DNA from: Ruminococcus flavefaciens | GTDB lineage: Bacteria; Bacillota_A; Clostridia; Oscillospirales; Ruminococcaceae | Length of the DNA: 11,434 nt | Reading direction: 5' to 3' | Assembly (NCBI GenBank): GCA_004556875.1 | Contig: SFFP01000053.1 | Span: forward strand, 1 to 11,434 | Shown: positions 5,697 to 11,434 of the stretch, piece by piece | Layout: each line of letters begins with the position of its first letter | Position numbering within the stretch: the stretch's first letter is position 1 | The notes under the pieces: model-generated | What the model saw: only the letters and a program-made list of their open reading frames with translations | What the model was told of the DNA's origin: nothing | Database searches by the model: none | Position numbers and translations under genes: made by a program

Positions 5697-7595
5697 TTAA
5701 TCCCACTTTGCAAGACCGAGGAGATATCTCTGTATCTCCAGAGCGTCATTGGAAGTGAGTCCCTTACTTGTTTTATCAGCATCACCGTTGAGCTGTCCCT
5801 GTGCGGTGATGTGATTTTTATCAGTGCCATTCGCACCATATTTATCAGGATTTGCCAGAGACTGCATGAGCAGCACTACATCTGACATATCTACAGTTCC
5901 GTCACAGTTCACATCGCCCATTTTAAAGTCCTTTGAGGATGTTACGGCTGTAGTAGTTGTTGTAACAGCCGATGTAACGGAAGAGGTTGTTGTCTTAGGA
6001 GTTTCTTCGCCTGAAATAGGATAAGTTTTCAGGTCAGGAAGCTCATCAAGTGTGATACAGTAATCACTGTTATACACTTCAATAAGGTTTTCAACAGGAT
6101 TGTTCTGCTCGCTTGTGAGGTAATTCATATACCACGGGCAGAAATAAAGCCATGCAGCTTTGTCATTGACAAGATTTTCAAGCGACGGTATCGAGTCATT
6201 CTCAGACATTGTCACCATTTTCTGACAGTCTGTACTCTGTACAAGGCTGTAGAATGTAGAAGAGATAGAACTGAGATTAGCAACGCCGTCAGCGCAGTTA
6301 TACTTATCGTATCCGACTATGTCAACAACATCGTCACCCGGATACCAGTCAGAAGCCGCAGGTGAAGTCGAGCCTGTCCATATCCAGATAAGGTTGTCGA
6401 GACCGTAAACATTAGTGAGCTGGTCGTAGAGCAGACGATAGAGCTTTTTACAAGGCTCAGCGCCCTCTGCGCCCCACCAGAACCAGCCGCCCTCGGCTTC
6501 GTGGAGAGGTCTCCAGAGCACAGGCACATCTGCGTCCTTGAGCTTTTTCAGCTCGCCTGCGATAAGCTCGATATCAGCCATAACAACACTGTTCTCCCAT
6601 GTTCCTTCTTCAACAGCCTTTGTACAGCTGAATGTAGTGAACTTCGGATTTGCCGACTCTACATAGAAAGCGATATCATCGCTTCCCTTTTCGCAGGGAA
6701 CGTTCCAGTGCCATGATACAGTAGCGATACCGTGATATTTGTTTACCCATTCGATAACTCGCTCGGGCGCATGGTCGCGCCAGTCGGAAGAAGTATTGTA
6801 CGCAAGGAAGTCAATGCCTCTGATTGCAGGCTGTTTGCCTGTCTGTTCCTTTATGTATTCAAACTCAGCCTCATTGTCCTTGATAAACACATCAGGACTG
6901 TTCCAGAGGTTGTAGTTATGATCGCCGCAGTATTCCTGCTGACCCGAAATGATATGCTTTCCGTACTGGTCACAGAGATAATTGTAAAGTCTCTTTGTGG
7001 TATCGGAAGCCTTAGGGTTTGAAAGCTGTCTCGTTGGCGAGAGATTTGTCAGCTTTTCGGGTGCAGGCTTGAGTGTGAGATAATCAAAGAATGTATATCC
7101 CCAGTAAGCCTTCAGCTCGATAGTGTTCTTTCCCTTTTTGAGGTTCACAACACCGCCTGATGTTTCAGCAAAGCTCTTGGTGTAAGGACAGGTAAGCTCG
7201 CCCTGATTTACGCCGTTGACATTAAGATACTGAACCTTCTTGTTCGGATCACTGGGTTCGCAGTAACCGATGTTCAGCTCATAGAGTCCTGCCTCGGGAA
7301 CATCTACGTCCACACTGAGGGTCGTACCCTTCTGATCGAGATAAGCAAAGCCCTTGCCCGAGAATCCACTCAGGTCTGTACCCTCAGGGAAATCGCCCAT
7401 CTTGACATCGGAAGCGCCGTTAGCGTGGATCTTTCCTCCGCTTGTCTTACCGTCCTCAAACTCGTATTTGAGGACACCGTCAGCAGCAGATACTGCCGAT
7501 GGCTTTGCCAGAGCTGAAGGAAAACTCATCGCCGCCGAAGCGATGAAAGCAGCTGCAACAGTGCACGCAGCTCTTTTCATGTTTTCTTTTTTCAA
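5697..7595 (-). CDS. secreted cellulosomal GH26 beta-mannanase with CBM35 and dockerin
   Basis: A family 26 glycoside hydrolase, expected to cut beta-1,4-mannan or glucomannan by a retaining mechanism outside the cell. The 632-residue product has a signal peptide (about 1-38), a CBM35-like beta-sandwich (about 41-177: KYEFEDG, SGKGFAYL, AGLYELNIGY, FFDYLTLKP), a GH26 (beta/alpha)8 module (about 185-515), a Thr/Ser/Val linker (about 534-554) and a dockerin (558-632) with calcium loop DVNCDGTVDMSD. The acid/base is E366 in WRPLHEAEGGWFWWG and the nucleophile is probably E465 in TMSEND. The start is TTG (7593-7595), 5 bases behind GGAGGGA; the first ATG, five codons later, is too far from this site. 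GH26 also includes some xylanase and lichenase members, so mannan is the likely but unproven substrate. First gene of the operon with the GH9 enzyme. Confidence 0.94.
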   Translation of the reverse strand: MKKENMKRAACTVAAAFIASAAMSFPSALAKPSAVSAADGVLKYEFEDGKTSGGKIHANGASDVKMGDFPEGTDLSGFSGKGFAYLDQKGTTLSVDVDVPEAGLYELNIGYCEPSDPNKKVQYLNVNGVNQGELTCPYTKSFAETSGGVVNLKKGKNTIELKAYWGYTFFDYLTLKPAPEKLTNLSPTRQLSNPKASDTTKRLYNYLCDQYGKHIISGQQEYCGDHNYNLWNSPDVFIKDNEAEFEYIKEQTGKQPAIRGIDFLAYNTSSDWRDHAPERVIEWVNKYHGIATVSWHWNVPCEKGSDDIAFYVESANPKFTTFSCTKAVEEGTWENSVVMADIELIAGELKKLKDADVPVLWRPLHEAEGGWFWWGAEGAEPCKKLYRLLYDQLTNVYGLDNLIWIWTGSTSPAASDWYPGDDVVDIVGYDKYNCADGVANLSSISSTFYSLVQSTDCQKMVTMSENDSIPSLENLVNDKAAWLYFCPWYMNYLTSEQNNPVENLIEVYNSDYCITLDELPDLKTYPISGEETPKTTTSSVTSAVTTTTTAVTSSKDFKMGDVNCDGTVDMSDVVLLMQSLANPDKYGANGTDKNHITAQGQLNGDADKTSKGLTSNDALEIQRYLLGLAKWD

Positions 7596-7600
7596 TTTGA

Positions 7601-7607
7601 TCCCTCC
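7601..7607 (-). promoter_or_regulatory. Shine-Dalgarno supporting a TTG start for the GH26 gene
   Basis: GGAGGGA on the minus strand is followed by 5 bases and TTG at 7593-7595. The next in-frame ATG (7578-7580) is 20 bases away, so TTG is the better start. Confidence 0.8.
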
Positions 7608-7632
7608 AGATCACGCCTATTAAATTTTACTT

Positions 7633-7687
7633 GCGTTAACGAGATAATTTAAGTGCCTATCCTTATTTAATCTACTTAACGCACTTA
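7633..7687 (-). promoter_or_regulatory. two overlapping, mutually exclusive stems in the GH26-GH9 leader
   Basis: In the leader, TAAGTGC (7681-7687) can pair with GCACTTA (7650-7656), and GCGTTAA (7676-7682) can pair with TTAACGC (7633-7639). Both are perfect 7-bp pairings and share two bases at 7681-7682, so they compete fully only as alternatives. This could be an RNA switch or a cluster of protein-binding sites; no known riboswitch was recognised. Confidence 0.4.
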
Positions 7688-7696
7688 TACATCTAT

Positions 7697-7725
7697 ATCA
7701 TATCACATTTTTTATGAAATTGCAA
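7697..7725 (-). promoter_or_regulatory. promoter of the GH26-GH9 operon
   Basis: TTGCAA (7720-7725) and TATGAT (7697-7702) on the minus strand are spaced by 17 bases. The expected transcript start near 7690 leaves a leader of about 95 bases before the TTG start. The -35 region is embedded in a large inverted repeat (7710-7739), suggesting regulation. Confidence 0.7.
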
Positions 7726-7739
7726 GTGATTTCATAAAA
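7710..7739. promoter_or_regulatory. 11-bp inverted repeat over the -35 box, candidate operator
   Basis: TTTTATGAAAT (7710-7720) and ATTTCATAAAA (7729-7739) are perfect inverted repeats separated by 8 bases, about two helical turns centre to centre. The repeat covers the -35 hexamer and part of the spacer of the GH26-GH9 promoter. A dimeric transcription factor site is the simplest reading; the factor is not identified. Confidence 0.6.
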
Positions 7740-7804
7740 CATTACTAATATTAGCCGATTTCCGAAAAAGCGCAATTTCTGGTCAGAAACATGAACAACA
7801 GCAA

Positions 7805-8704
7805 TCATTTAAGTTTTTTGCCCTTTATTTCGTTAAAAAATGCAACTCCGACTATAATTATCAGCGCAGCAAATATCCCTGCTCCTGCATATCCAGCCCA
7901 CTCAGGCGCAGTTTTTTTCTTTTCAATGTCCATCATCGGCGCAAAAGCTTCTGCCGCTTCTGTTTTTTCGGCAAACCCAAGTTCATTCTCAGCAGCATAC
8001 CTCTCTGCCTCTGAGTATTTTGCTCCGATCATCATCATATCAGTTCTGACAGAAATTTTATTTTCGTCACAGCTATATCCAAATGCCTGTTCCCCTATAC
8101 CTCCACAGGACGGCGGTATAACTGCACAATTCAGCTTATCGCACATATAAAAGGCTCTTTCACCTATTGCTGTGACTTCTTCGCCTATATTGATGCTGTT
8201 CAGTTCAGTGCAGCCTGCAAAGCAAAATTTCTCGATTATTTTTAGTCCGCGCGGCAGTGTCACCTGTTCAAGCGATGTACAGGCGCGGAAGCAGGAATCT
8301 GTGAGTACATCCAAAGTTTCGGGGATAGATATATCCTTTAGTCCTGCGCAGCCGCAGAAGCAGCCCATTCCCATTTCTTCAAGCTCTGACGGCAGTTTTA
8401 CGCTCTCAAGCTCATAGCAGGCATAAAAGCTGTGATGACCTATTTTAAGAATAGTATCGGGCAGCACTGCGCCCTTCAGAAAATGGCAGTTGTAAAACGC
8501 ATTATCCCGTATCTCTGTAACGGGGCAGCCCTCGATAAACTCAGGTATTTCTATATATTCAGGCTCTCCCTCATATCCTGTTACAGTCACCTCGCCGTCT
8601 ATTATCGTATATTCATATCCTGACTTGACTGCTCCCGCCGCTTTCCATGACGATGCAGATAACACAGTAAGTACTGCGGCAAATATCATCATGATCCTTT
8701 TCAC
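7805..8704 (-). CDS. membrane-anchored BspA-like leucine-rich-repeat protein
   Basis: A 299-residue probable surface protein; function unknown. It has an N-terminal signal peptide (about 1-25, ending near AAGA), five to six LRR_5/BspA-type repeats of about 23 residues (about 48-215) with the pattern IP..V..I....F..C..L..V.LP (for example NAFYNC, HSFYACYELESVKLP, SCFRACTSLEQVTLP, KFCFAGCTELNSINI, RAFYMCDKL), a spacer rich in Glu and Ala, and a C-terminal membrane helix (about 269-290) followed by KGKKLK. This suggests a repeat domain facing outward and anchored in the membrane. Such repeats commonly mediate protein or surface binding. The start is GTG (8702-8704) behind AAAGGAGTGA; the first ATG is four codons later. 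Cysteine recurs at the same repeat position, which is characteristic of this repeat class. Transcribed separately from the GH26 operon. No clear terminator follows it. Confidence 0.88.
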   Translation of the reverse strand: MKRIMMIFAAVLTVLSASSWKAAGAVKSGYEYTIIDGEVTVTGYEGEPEYIEIPEFIEGCPVTEIRDNAFYNCHFLKGAVLPDTILKIGHHSFYACYELESVKLPSELEEMGMGCFCGCAGLKDISIPETLDVLTDSCFRACTSLEQVTLPRGLKIIEKFCFAGCTELNSINIGEEVTAIGERAFYMCDKLNCAVIPPSCGGIGEQAFGYSCDENKISVRTDMMMIGAKYSEAERYAAENELGFAEKTEAAEAFAPMMDIEKKKTAPEWAGYAGAGIFAALIIIVGVAFFNEIKGKKLK

Positions 8705-8727
8705 GATATATCACTCCTTTATTAAGA

Positions 8728-8745
8728 GTATAACAGCTGTTTTAC
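8728..8745. promoter_or_regulatory. near-perfect 18-bp palindrome overlapping a candidate promoter of the LRR gene
   Basis: GTATAACAGCTGTTTTAC is palindromic except for one base pair, with a perfect 10-bp core AACAGCTGTT. On the minus strand it overlaps TGTTATACT (extended -10, hexamer 8727-8732) just upstream of the LRR gene. No good -35 is seen for that box; an alternative weaker promoter is TTTGCA-16-TATAAC about 45 bases upstream. A repressor site is possible but unproven. Confidence 0.4.
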
Positions 8746-8874
8746 AGCGCGAAAAGGACTTTTTCACACCATGTTATACACTTTCCCGACTTTTTGCAAA
8801 CCTTTTCATAGTACTATGCTCTTTTATGACAACTGAAAATGTTGTTTCTTATCTGAAAAAATCAAAATATTTCC

Positions 8875-8907
8875 GAAAAAAGCGGCTTCCGCTGTACGGA
8901 AGCCGCT
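8875..8907 (-). terminator. strong intrinsic terminator
   Basis: Arms AGCGGCTTCCG and CGGAAGCCGCT (8881-8891, 8897-8907) form an 11-bp perfect stem with a 5-base loop; on the minus strand it is followed by TTTTTT (8875-8880). It begins 4 bases after the stop codon of the small ORF at 8912, not at the end of a recognised gene. Confidence 0.88.
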
Positions 8908-8911
8908 ATAC

Positions 8912-9061
8912 TTATTTTCGTCTGCCGCAGTTTTTGTCAAATGACGGATTGCAGGCATAGAAGTTACGGGAATCAAGATTATCCTGTGCAATGCGAAGTG
9001 CTTCACCATTTCGTACAGCATAGAACAAAATATGCCATAAGAAAAGCTCCGACTGTACCAT
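8912..9061 (-). CDS. small ORF or gene remnant of unknown function
   Basis: I do not recognise this product. The minus-strand frame ending at 8912 encodes VRNGEALRIAQDNLD, then SRNFYACNPSFDKNCGRRK: a compact, charged tail with two cysteines that reads like real protein, and a strong terminator starts 4 bases after its stop. The 5' end is unclear. ATG at 9061 would give 49 residues but lies inside the MATE terminator hairpin and has no Shine-Dalgarno; TTG at 9028 would give 38 residues, also without a clear site. The open frame continues into the 3' end of the MATE gene (to 9145). It may be a short protein, or the 3' end of a gene whose front was lost when the MATE gene came to lie upstream. 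Confidence 0.3.
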   Translation of the reverse strand: MVQSELFLWHILFYAVRNGEALRIAQDNLDSRNFYACNPSFDKNCGRRK

Positions 9062-9071
9062 CGGAGCTTTT
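9042..9071 (-). terminator. intrinsic terminator of the MATE gene (symmetrical, could act on both strands)
   Basis: AAAAGCTCCGA (9042-9052) and TCGGAGCTTTT (9061-9071) form an 11-bp stem with an 8-base loop directly after the MATE stop (TGA, 9073-9075). On the minus strand TTTTCTTAT follows; on the plus strand the run TTTTTT (9068-9073) follows, so it could also stop plus-strand transcripts. Confidence 0.85.
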
Positions 9072-9072
9072 T

Positions 9073-10476
9073 TCAATTCAATATACTGCGTTTCAGCCAC
9101 TTGCCGCGTATAGTCCTTATAAGGAACAACGCTCCTCTGAAACACAGCTCAATACACATTGCAAGCCATATGCCGACAAGTCCGAACCTTGATATAAGTA
9201 TGACAGACAAGGTTATGCGTACTCCCCACATACTCACAAGATTTATGATGCTCGGCGCAAGAGTATCTCCTGCACCGCGGAGAACTCCCGAACATACAAT
9301 AGAAGCCGCATACATAGGTTCGGCAAATGCCTCTATCCTCAGGACTTTAGTTCCGAGCTGCCTTACCTCTTCTGATGAAGTCAGAAGCGAGAACATATAC
9401 GGCGCACCGAAAAACATAAGCACAGCCAGTGAAGACATTACTCCAACACCAAGCATTATGGTTATCCATGCGTTTTTTTTTGCAAGGTCAGTACGCTTTG
9501 CACCGAGGCTTTGTCCTACAAGCGTCGTAGCCGCAGTTCCGAGACCGTATCCCGGCATATAGCAGAAGCTCTCTGCCGTAACAGCAAGAGAATGTGCCGC
9601 AATTGCCGTACTTCCGAGAGGTGCGATAATTTTTGTGGAAGCAACATATGCTCCGCAGGTCGCTGTATGCTCAAATGCCGCAGGAAGTGATATTCGGACT
9701 GCATTTTTTAAACACTTTTTCCTCAGTCTCCAGCTTCCGCCAAGCTTTAATGCCAGCTTGTCAGAACGGAATAGTACAGACCATGTCATAAGTACAGCAA
9801 TGCACAGCTCAGACAAAAACGTACCGAGAGCCGCTCCGCGAACACCAAGACCTGCTCCAATGACCGTTACAGAACTGCCCACAATAGGCAAGGTTATGTT
9901 TCTCGTCGGGAAAATAAGGAAGAAATTGAATATAACATCAAGGATACACAGCACAATATTCAGTATGCTCGGCGTTTTCATATTACCGCTGCACTGAAGC
10001 ATTTGTCCAGATATCACTCTCATCTGTTCAACAGGTATAGTAAGGGCAAAGATCAGAAAATACTCCGAAGCACTTTTGTGTATGTCATTATCTCCGCCAA
10101 GCCACGCCGGCAAAGCTCCGCTTATAGAAGCCGCAATAACCGCAAGCAGCAATCCGAATATTGCAGTGACAATATACGATTGTCTCAGCACATCACGGGC
10201 TTCATTTTCCTTTTCTGCACCTATGAGATGTGCTGTCTGTACAGAAAAGCCGATGGCTGCGGATATGCACAGTCCGCCTATAAGCCATGTGGTAGTGCTG
10301 ACAAGTCCGATAGCGGCTGTAGCTTCTTTTCCGAGACTTCCCACCATTGCTGCATCGATATACTGCATTATCACAGATGTTATCTCAGCAAGTATGGCAG
10401 GTATGCTCAGCTTTATCACTTGTTTCACAAGGTGCCTGCGTGAAGTATCCGAAGTTATCAGTTTGTTTTCAGCCAT
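9073..10476 (-). CDS. MATE family multidrug/toxic compound efflux transporter
   Basis: An integral membrane antiporter that exports organic cations, drugs or metabolites using a Na+ or H+ gradient. The 467-residue length and about twelve hydrophobic segments in two repeated MatE halves (about 20-180 and 245-410) fit the family. Family-like motifs are KLSIPAILAEITSVIMQYID near the start with D41, GLVSTTTWL, QMLQCSGNMKTP in the first half, and LVGQSLGAKRTDLAKK and CSGVLRGAGDT in the second. The sequence resembles the NorM/DinF-related group common in Clostridia; the substrate cannot be inferred. It starts at ATG 10476 with only a weak site (GCGGTG), which suggests modest translation. It has its own promoter and terminator and is divergent from the plus-strand gene at 10639. 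Confidence 0.93.
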   Translation of the reverse strand: MAENKLITSDTSRRHLVKQVIKLSIPAILAEITSVIMQYIDAAMVGSLGKEATAAIGLVSTTTWLIGGLCISAAIGFSVQTAHLIGAEKENEARDVLRQSYIVTAIFGLLLAVIAASISGALPAWLGGDNDIHKSASEYFLIFALTIPVEQMRVISGQMLQCSGNMKTPSILNIVLCILDVIFNFFLIFPTRNITLPIVGSSVTVIGAGLGVRGAALGTFLSELCIAVLMTWSVLFRSDKLALKLGGSWRLRKKCLKNAVRISLPAAFEHTATCGAYVASTKIIAPLGSTAIAAHSLAVTAESFCYMPGYGLGTAATTLVGQSLGAKRTDLAKKNAWITIMLGVGVMSSLAVLMFFGAPYMFSLLTSSEEVRQLGTKVLRIEAFAEPMYAASIVCSGVLRGAGDTLAPSIINLVSMWGVRITLSVILISRFGLVGIWLAMCIELCFRGALFLIRTIRGKWLKRSILN

Positions 10477-10522
10477 ATTACACCGCTTTCAAAAAAATCA
10501 ATGCGATCATAAACATAATAAT

Positions 10523-10551
10523 ATTATATAATATCGTACAAAATTAGTCAA
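10523..10551 (-). promoter_or_regulatory. promoter of the MATE gene
   Basis: TTGACT (10546-10551) and TATAAT (10523-10528) on the minus strand with a 17-base spacer. It is back to back with the plus-strand promoter at 10575; the two -35 boxes are 23 bases apart. Confidence 0.82.
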
Positions 10552-10574
10552 TGAAAAATTAACAGTTCAAAGTA

Positions 10575-10603
10575 TTGACTTTTCTGTATTTATAATATAA
10601 AAT
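10575..10603 (+). promoter_or_regulatory. promoter of the divergent plus-strand gene
   Basis: TTGACT (10575-10580) and TAAAAT (10598-10603) with a 17-base spacer in a very AT-rich region. It is followed by AGGGGG (10625-10630), the ribosome binding site 8 bases before the ATG at 10639. Confidence 0.7.
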
Positions 10604-10638
10604 ATAAGCATTATATTATGATATAGGGGGTATCATTT

Positions 10639-11434
10639 ATGCCACATTCATCTGGCGGAGGTTCTCACGGAGGCGGCTCTCACGGAGGACACAGCAGTTC
10701 ACACGGAGGTTCAAGAGGCAGAGGCAGTTCGATAAGCAGAACTCCTTTTGCAGGTTCTCGCAGGTATGTCTATTACCACAGAAATCGTCCGCAGTATTTT
10801 TATGCAAGCAAAAGCTTCAAGCCGGGATTTAATGCATCTCACATTTTTATCATTGTGATCTACCTTTTTTTCCTCTTCATGATATTAAGTAATGTTAAAA
10901 ATTTTATTCCGCACGTTCCGCAGAACTATAACCACATCATCAAGATCGAGGACGATGCAGATGTCATTACAAACGAAGACGCACTAAAGCTTGAACTGGA
11001 AAGATTCAAAGAAAAAACCGGCATAACTCCTTCAGTCGTTACCATTCATAATGAAGACTGGCAGAGTGAAAATTATTATAATCTCGAAAGATATGCTTAC
11101 AACAGGTACCTTTCTGAATTCGATGATGAAATGCATTGGCTCATCGTATATTCAGAGCCTAAAAACAGCAGTTCTGACGGATATAATGATTGGTGCTGGG
11201 AGGGTATGCAGGGAGATAATACCGACAGCTTGCTTACTCCAAAACAGGCAGACAAATTCAATTCATATCTTCAGTCAAAGCTTGAAAGCGGAGAAGATGC
11301 AGGTACTTCACTGCAGGATTCTTTTGCCTACTTTACTAAAGAAATACATACAGGTCCAAATTTCAGCGCACTGTATCCTGTTGCACCTATGCTGCTCTTC
11401 ATTCTTATCCATGCATTTGGTATGTTCTTCCCCG
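10639..11434 (+). CDS. uncharacterised membrane protein with His/Gly/Ser-rich N-terminus, TPM-like (3' end cut by window)
   Basis: I cannot assign a function. The first 265 codons are present and the gene runs off the right edge. Visible parts: residues 1-33 almost only Gly, Ser and His with some Arg (GGGSHGGGSHGG), possibly metal-binding or disordered; a basic, aromatic stretch 41-62; a membrane helix about 67-85 (IFIIVIYLFFLFMIL); a soluble domain about 98-238 with an alpha/beta pattern (EDALKLELERFKEKTGITPS, VVTIHNEDW, NLERYAYNRYLSEFDDEMHW, LIVYSEP, WCWEGMQGD); and the start of a second membrane helix about 248-264. The order 'long helix, TGI-type turn, VVT strand, YA helix, LIVYSEP strand' recalls TPM-domain proteins, but this is a weak resemblance. 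ATG 10639 has a good site, AGGGGG. It has its own promoter, divergent from the MATE gene. Confidence 0.8.
   Translation, partial: MPHSSGGGSHGGGSHGGHSSSHGGSRGRGSSISRTPFAGSRRYVYYHRNRPQYFYASKSFKPGFNASHIFIIVIYLFFLFMILSNVKNFIPHVPQNYNHIIKIEDDADVITNEDALKLELERFKEKTGITPSVVTIHNEDWQSENYYNLERYAYNRYLSEFDDEMHWLIVYSEPKNSSSDGYNDWCWEGMQGDNTDSLLTPKQADKFNSYLQSKLESGEDAGTSLQDSFAYFTKEIHTGPNFSALYPVAPMLLFILIHAFGMFFP

Noticed and set aside
7748..7757. CTAATATTAG-type 10-bp palindrome between the LRR and GH26 genes
   Set aside because: Too short and AT-rich to separate from chance; not followed by a U-run, so it is not a terminator of the LRR gene.
8908..9070. Plus-strand small RNA ending at the 9042-9071 hairpin
   Set aside because: The plus-strand U-run is good, but no convincing plus-strand promoter is visible upstream; the hairpin is already explained as the MATE terminator.
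9101..9562. Plus-strand open frame of 153 codons opposite the MATE gene
   Set aside because: Fully antisense to conserved transporter segments, with no ribosome binding site of note and no recognisable domain.

Overview
The window most likely comes from a fibre-degrading, cellulosome-forming member of the genus Ruminococcus (Firmicutes, Oscillospirales). The evidence is two secreted glycoside hydrolases that each end in a threonine-rich linker and a ruminococcal-type dockerin (MQSLANPDKYGANG core in both), plus Gram-positive gene layout, strong AGGAGG-type ribosome binding sites, use of TTG, GTG and ATT starts, and a sporulation gene (spoIIR). The species (R. flavefaciens, R. albus, R. champanellensis or a relative) cannot be fixed from sequence inspection alone.

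Layout. Almost everything is on the minus strand. From the right: a divergent promoter pair at about 10523-10603 separates a MATE-family efflux transporter (minus) from a truncated membrane protein with a His/Gly/Ser-rich N-terminus (plus, running off the window). The MATE gene ends in a strong hairpin. A 370-base gap follows with a doubtful small ORF closed by a second strong terminator. Then come a membrane-anchored BspA-type leucine-rich-repeat protein (7805-8704), a two-gene plant cell wall operon (GH26 mannanase with CBM35 and dockerin, then GH9 cellulase with CBM3 and dockerin, 2955-7595), an ftsH-spoIIR pair (401-2806), and the first 54 codons of infC (translation initiation factor IF-3), preceded by a consensus promoter and a leader with an attenuator.

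How the genes work together. The GH26 and GH9 enzymes should be secreted and docked on the same or similar cohesins, since their dockerins are almost the same at protein level, and would act together on mannan-coated cellulose. They appear to be transcribed from one promoter overlapped by an 11-bp inverted repeat and followed by a leader with two mutually exclusive stems. FtsH and SpoIIR share a transcript and both are linked to sporulation in Bacillus. infC has its own promoter plus a terminator/antiterminator leader as expected for an L20-controlled infC-rpmI-rplT operon, and an ATT start codon.

The most unusual item is FtsH. Its AAA+ ATPase is intact, but the roughly 40 residues that normally carry the HEXXH zinc-protease motif are cleanly absent in frame, so it looks like a protease-dead FtsH. 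Other points of interest are the alternative pairings in the infC leader, the regulatory region of the cellulosomal operon, the acidic insert in SpoIIR, the small cysteine-containing ORF between two terminators, and the unassigned divergent membrane protein.
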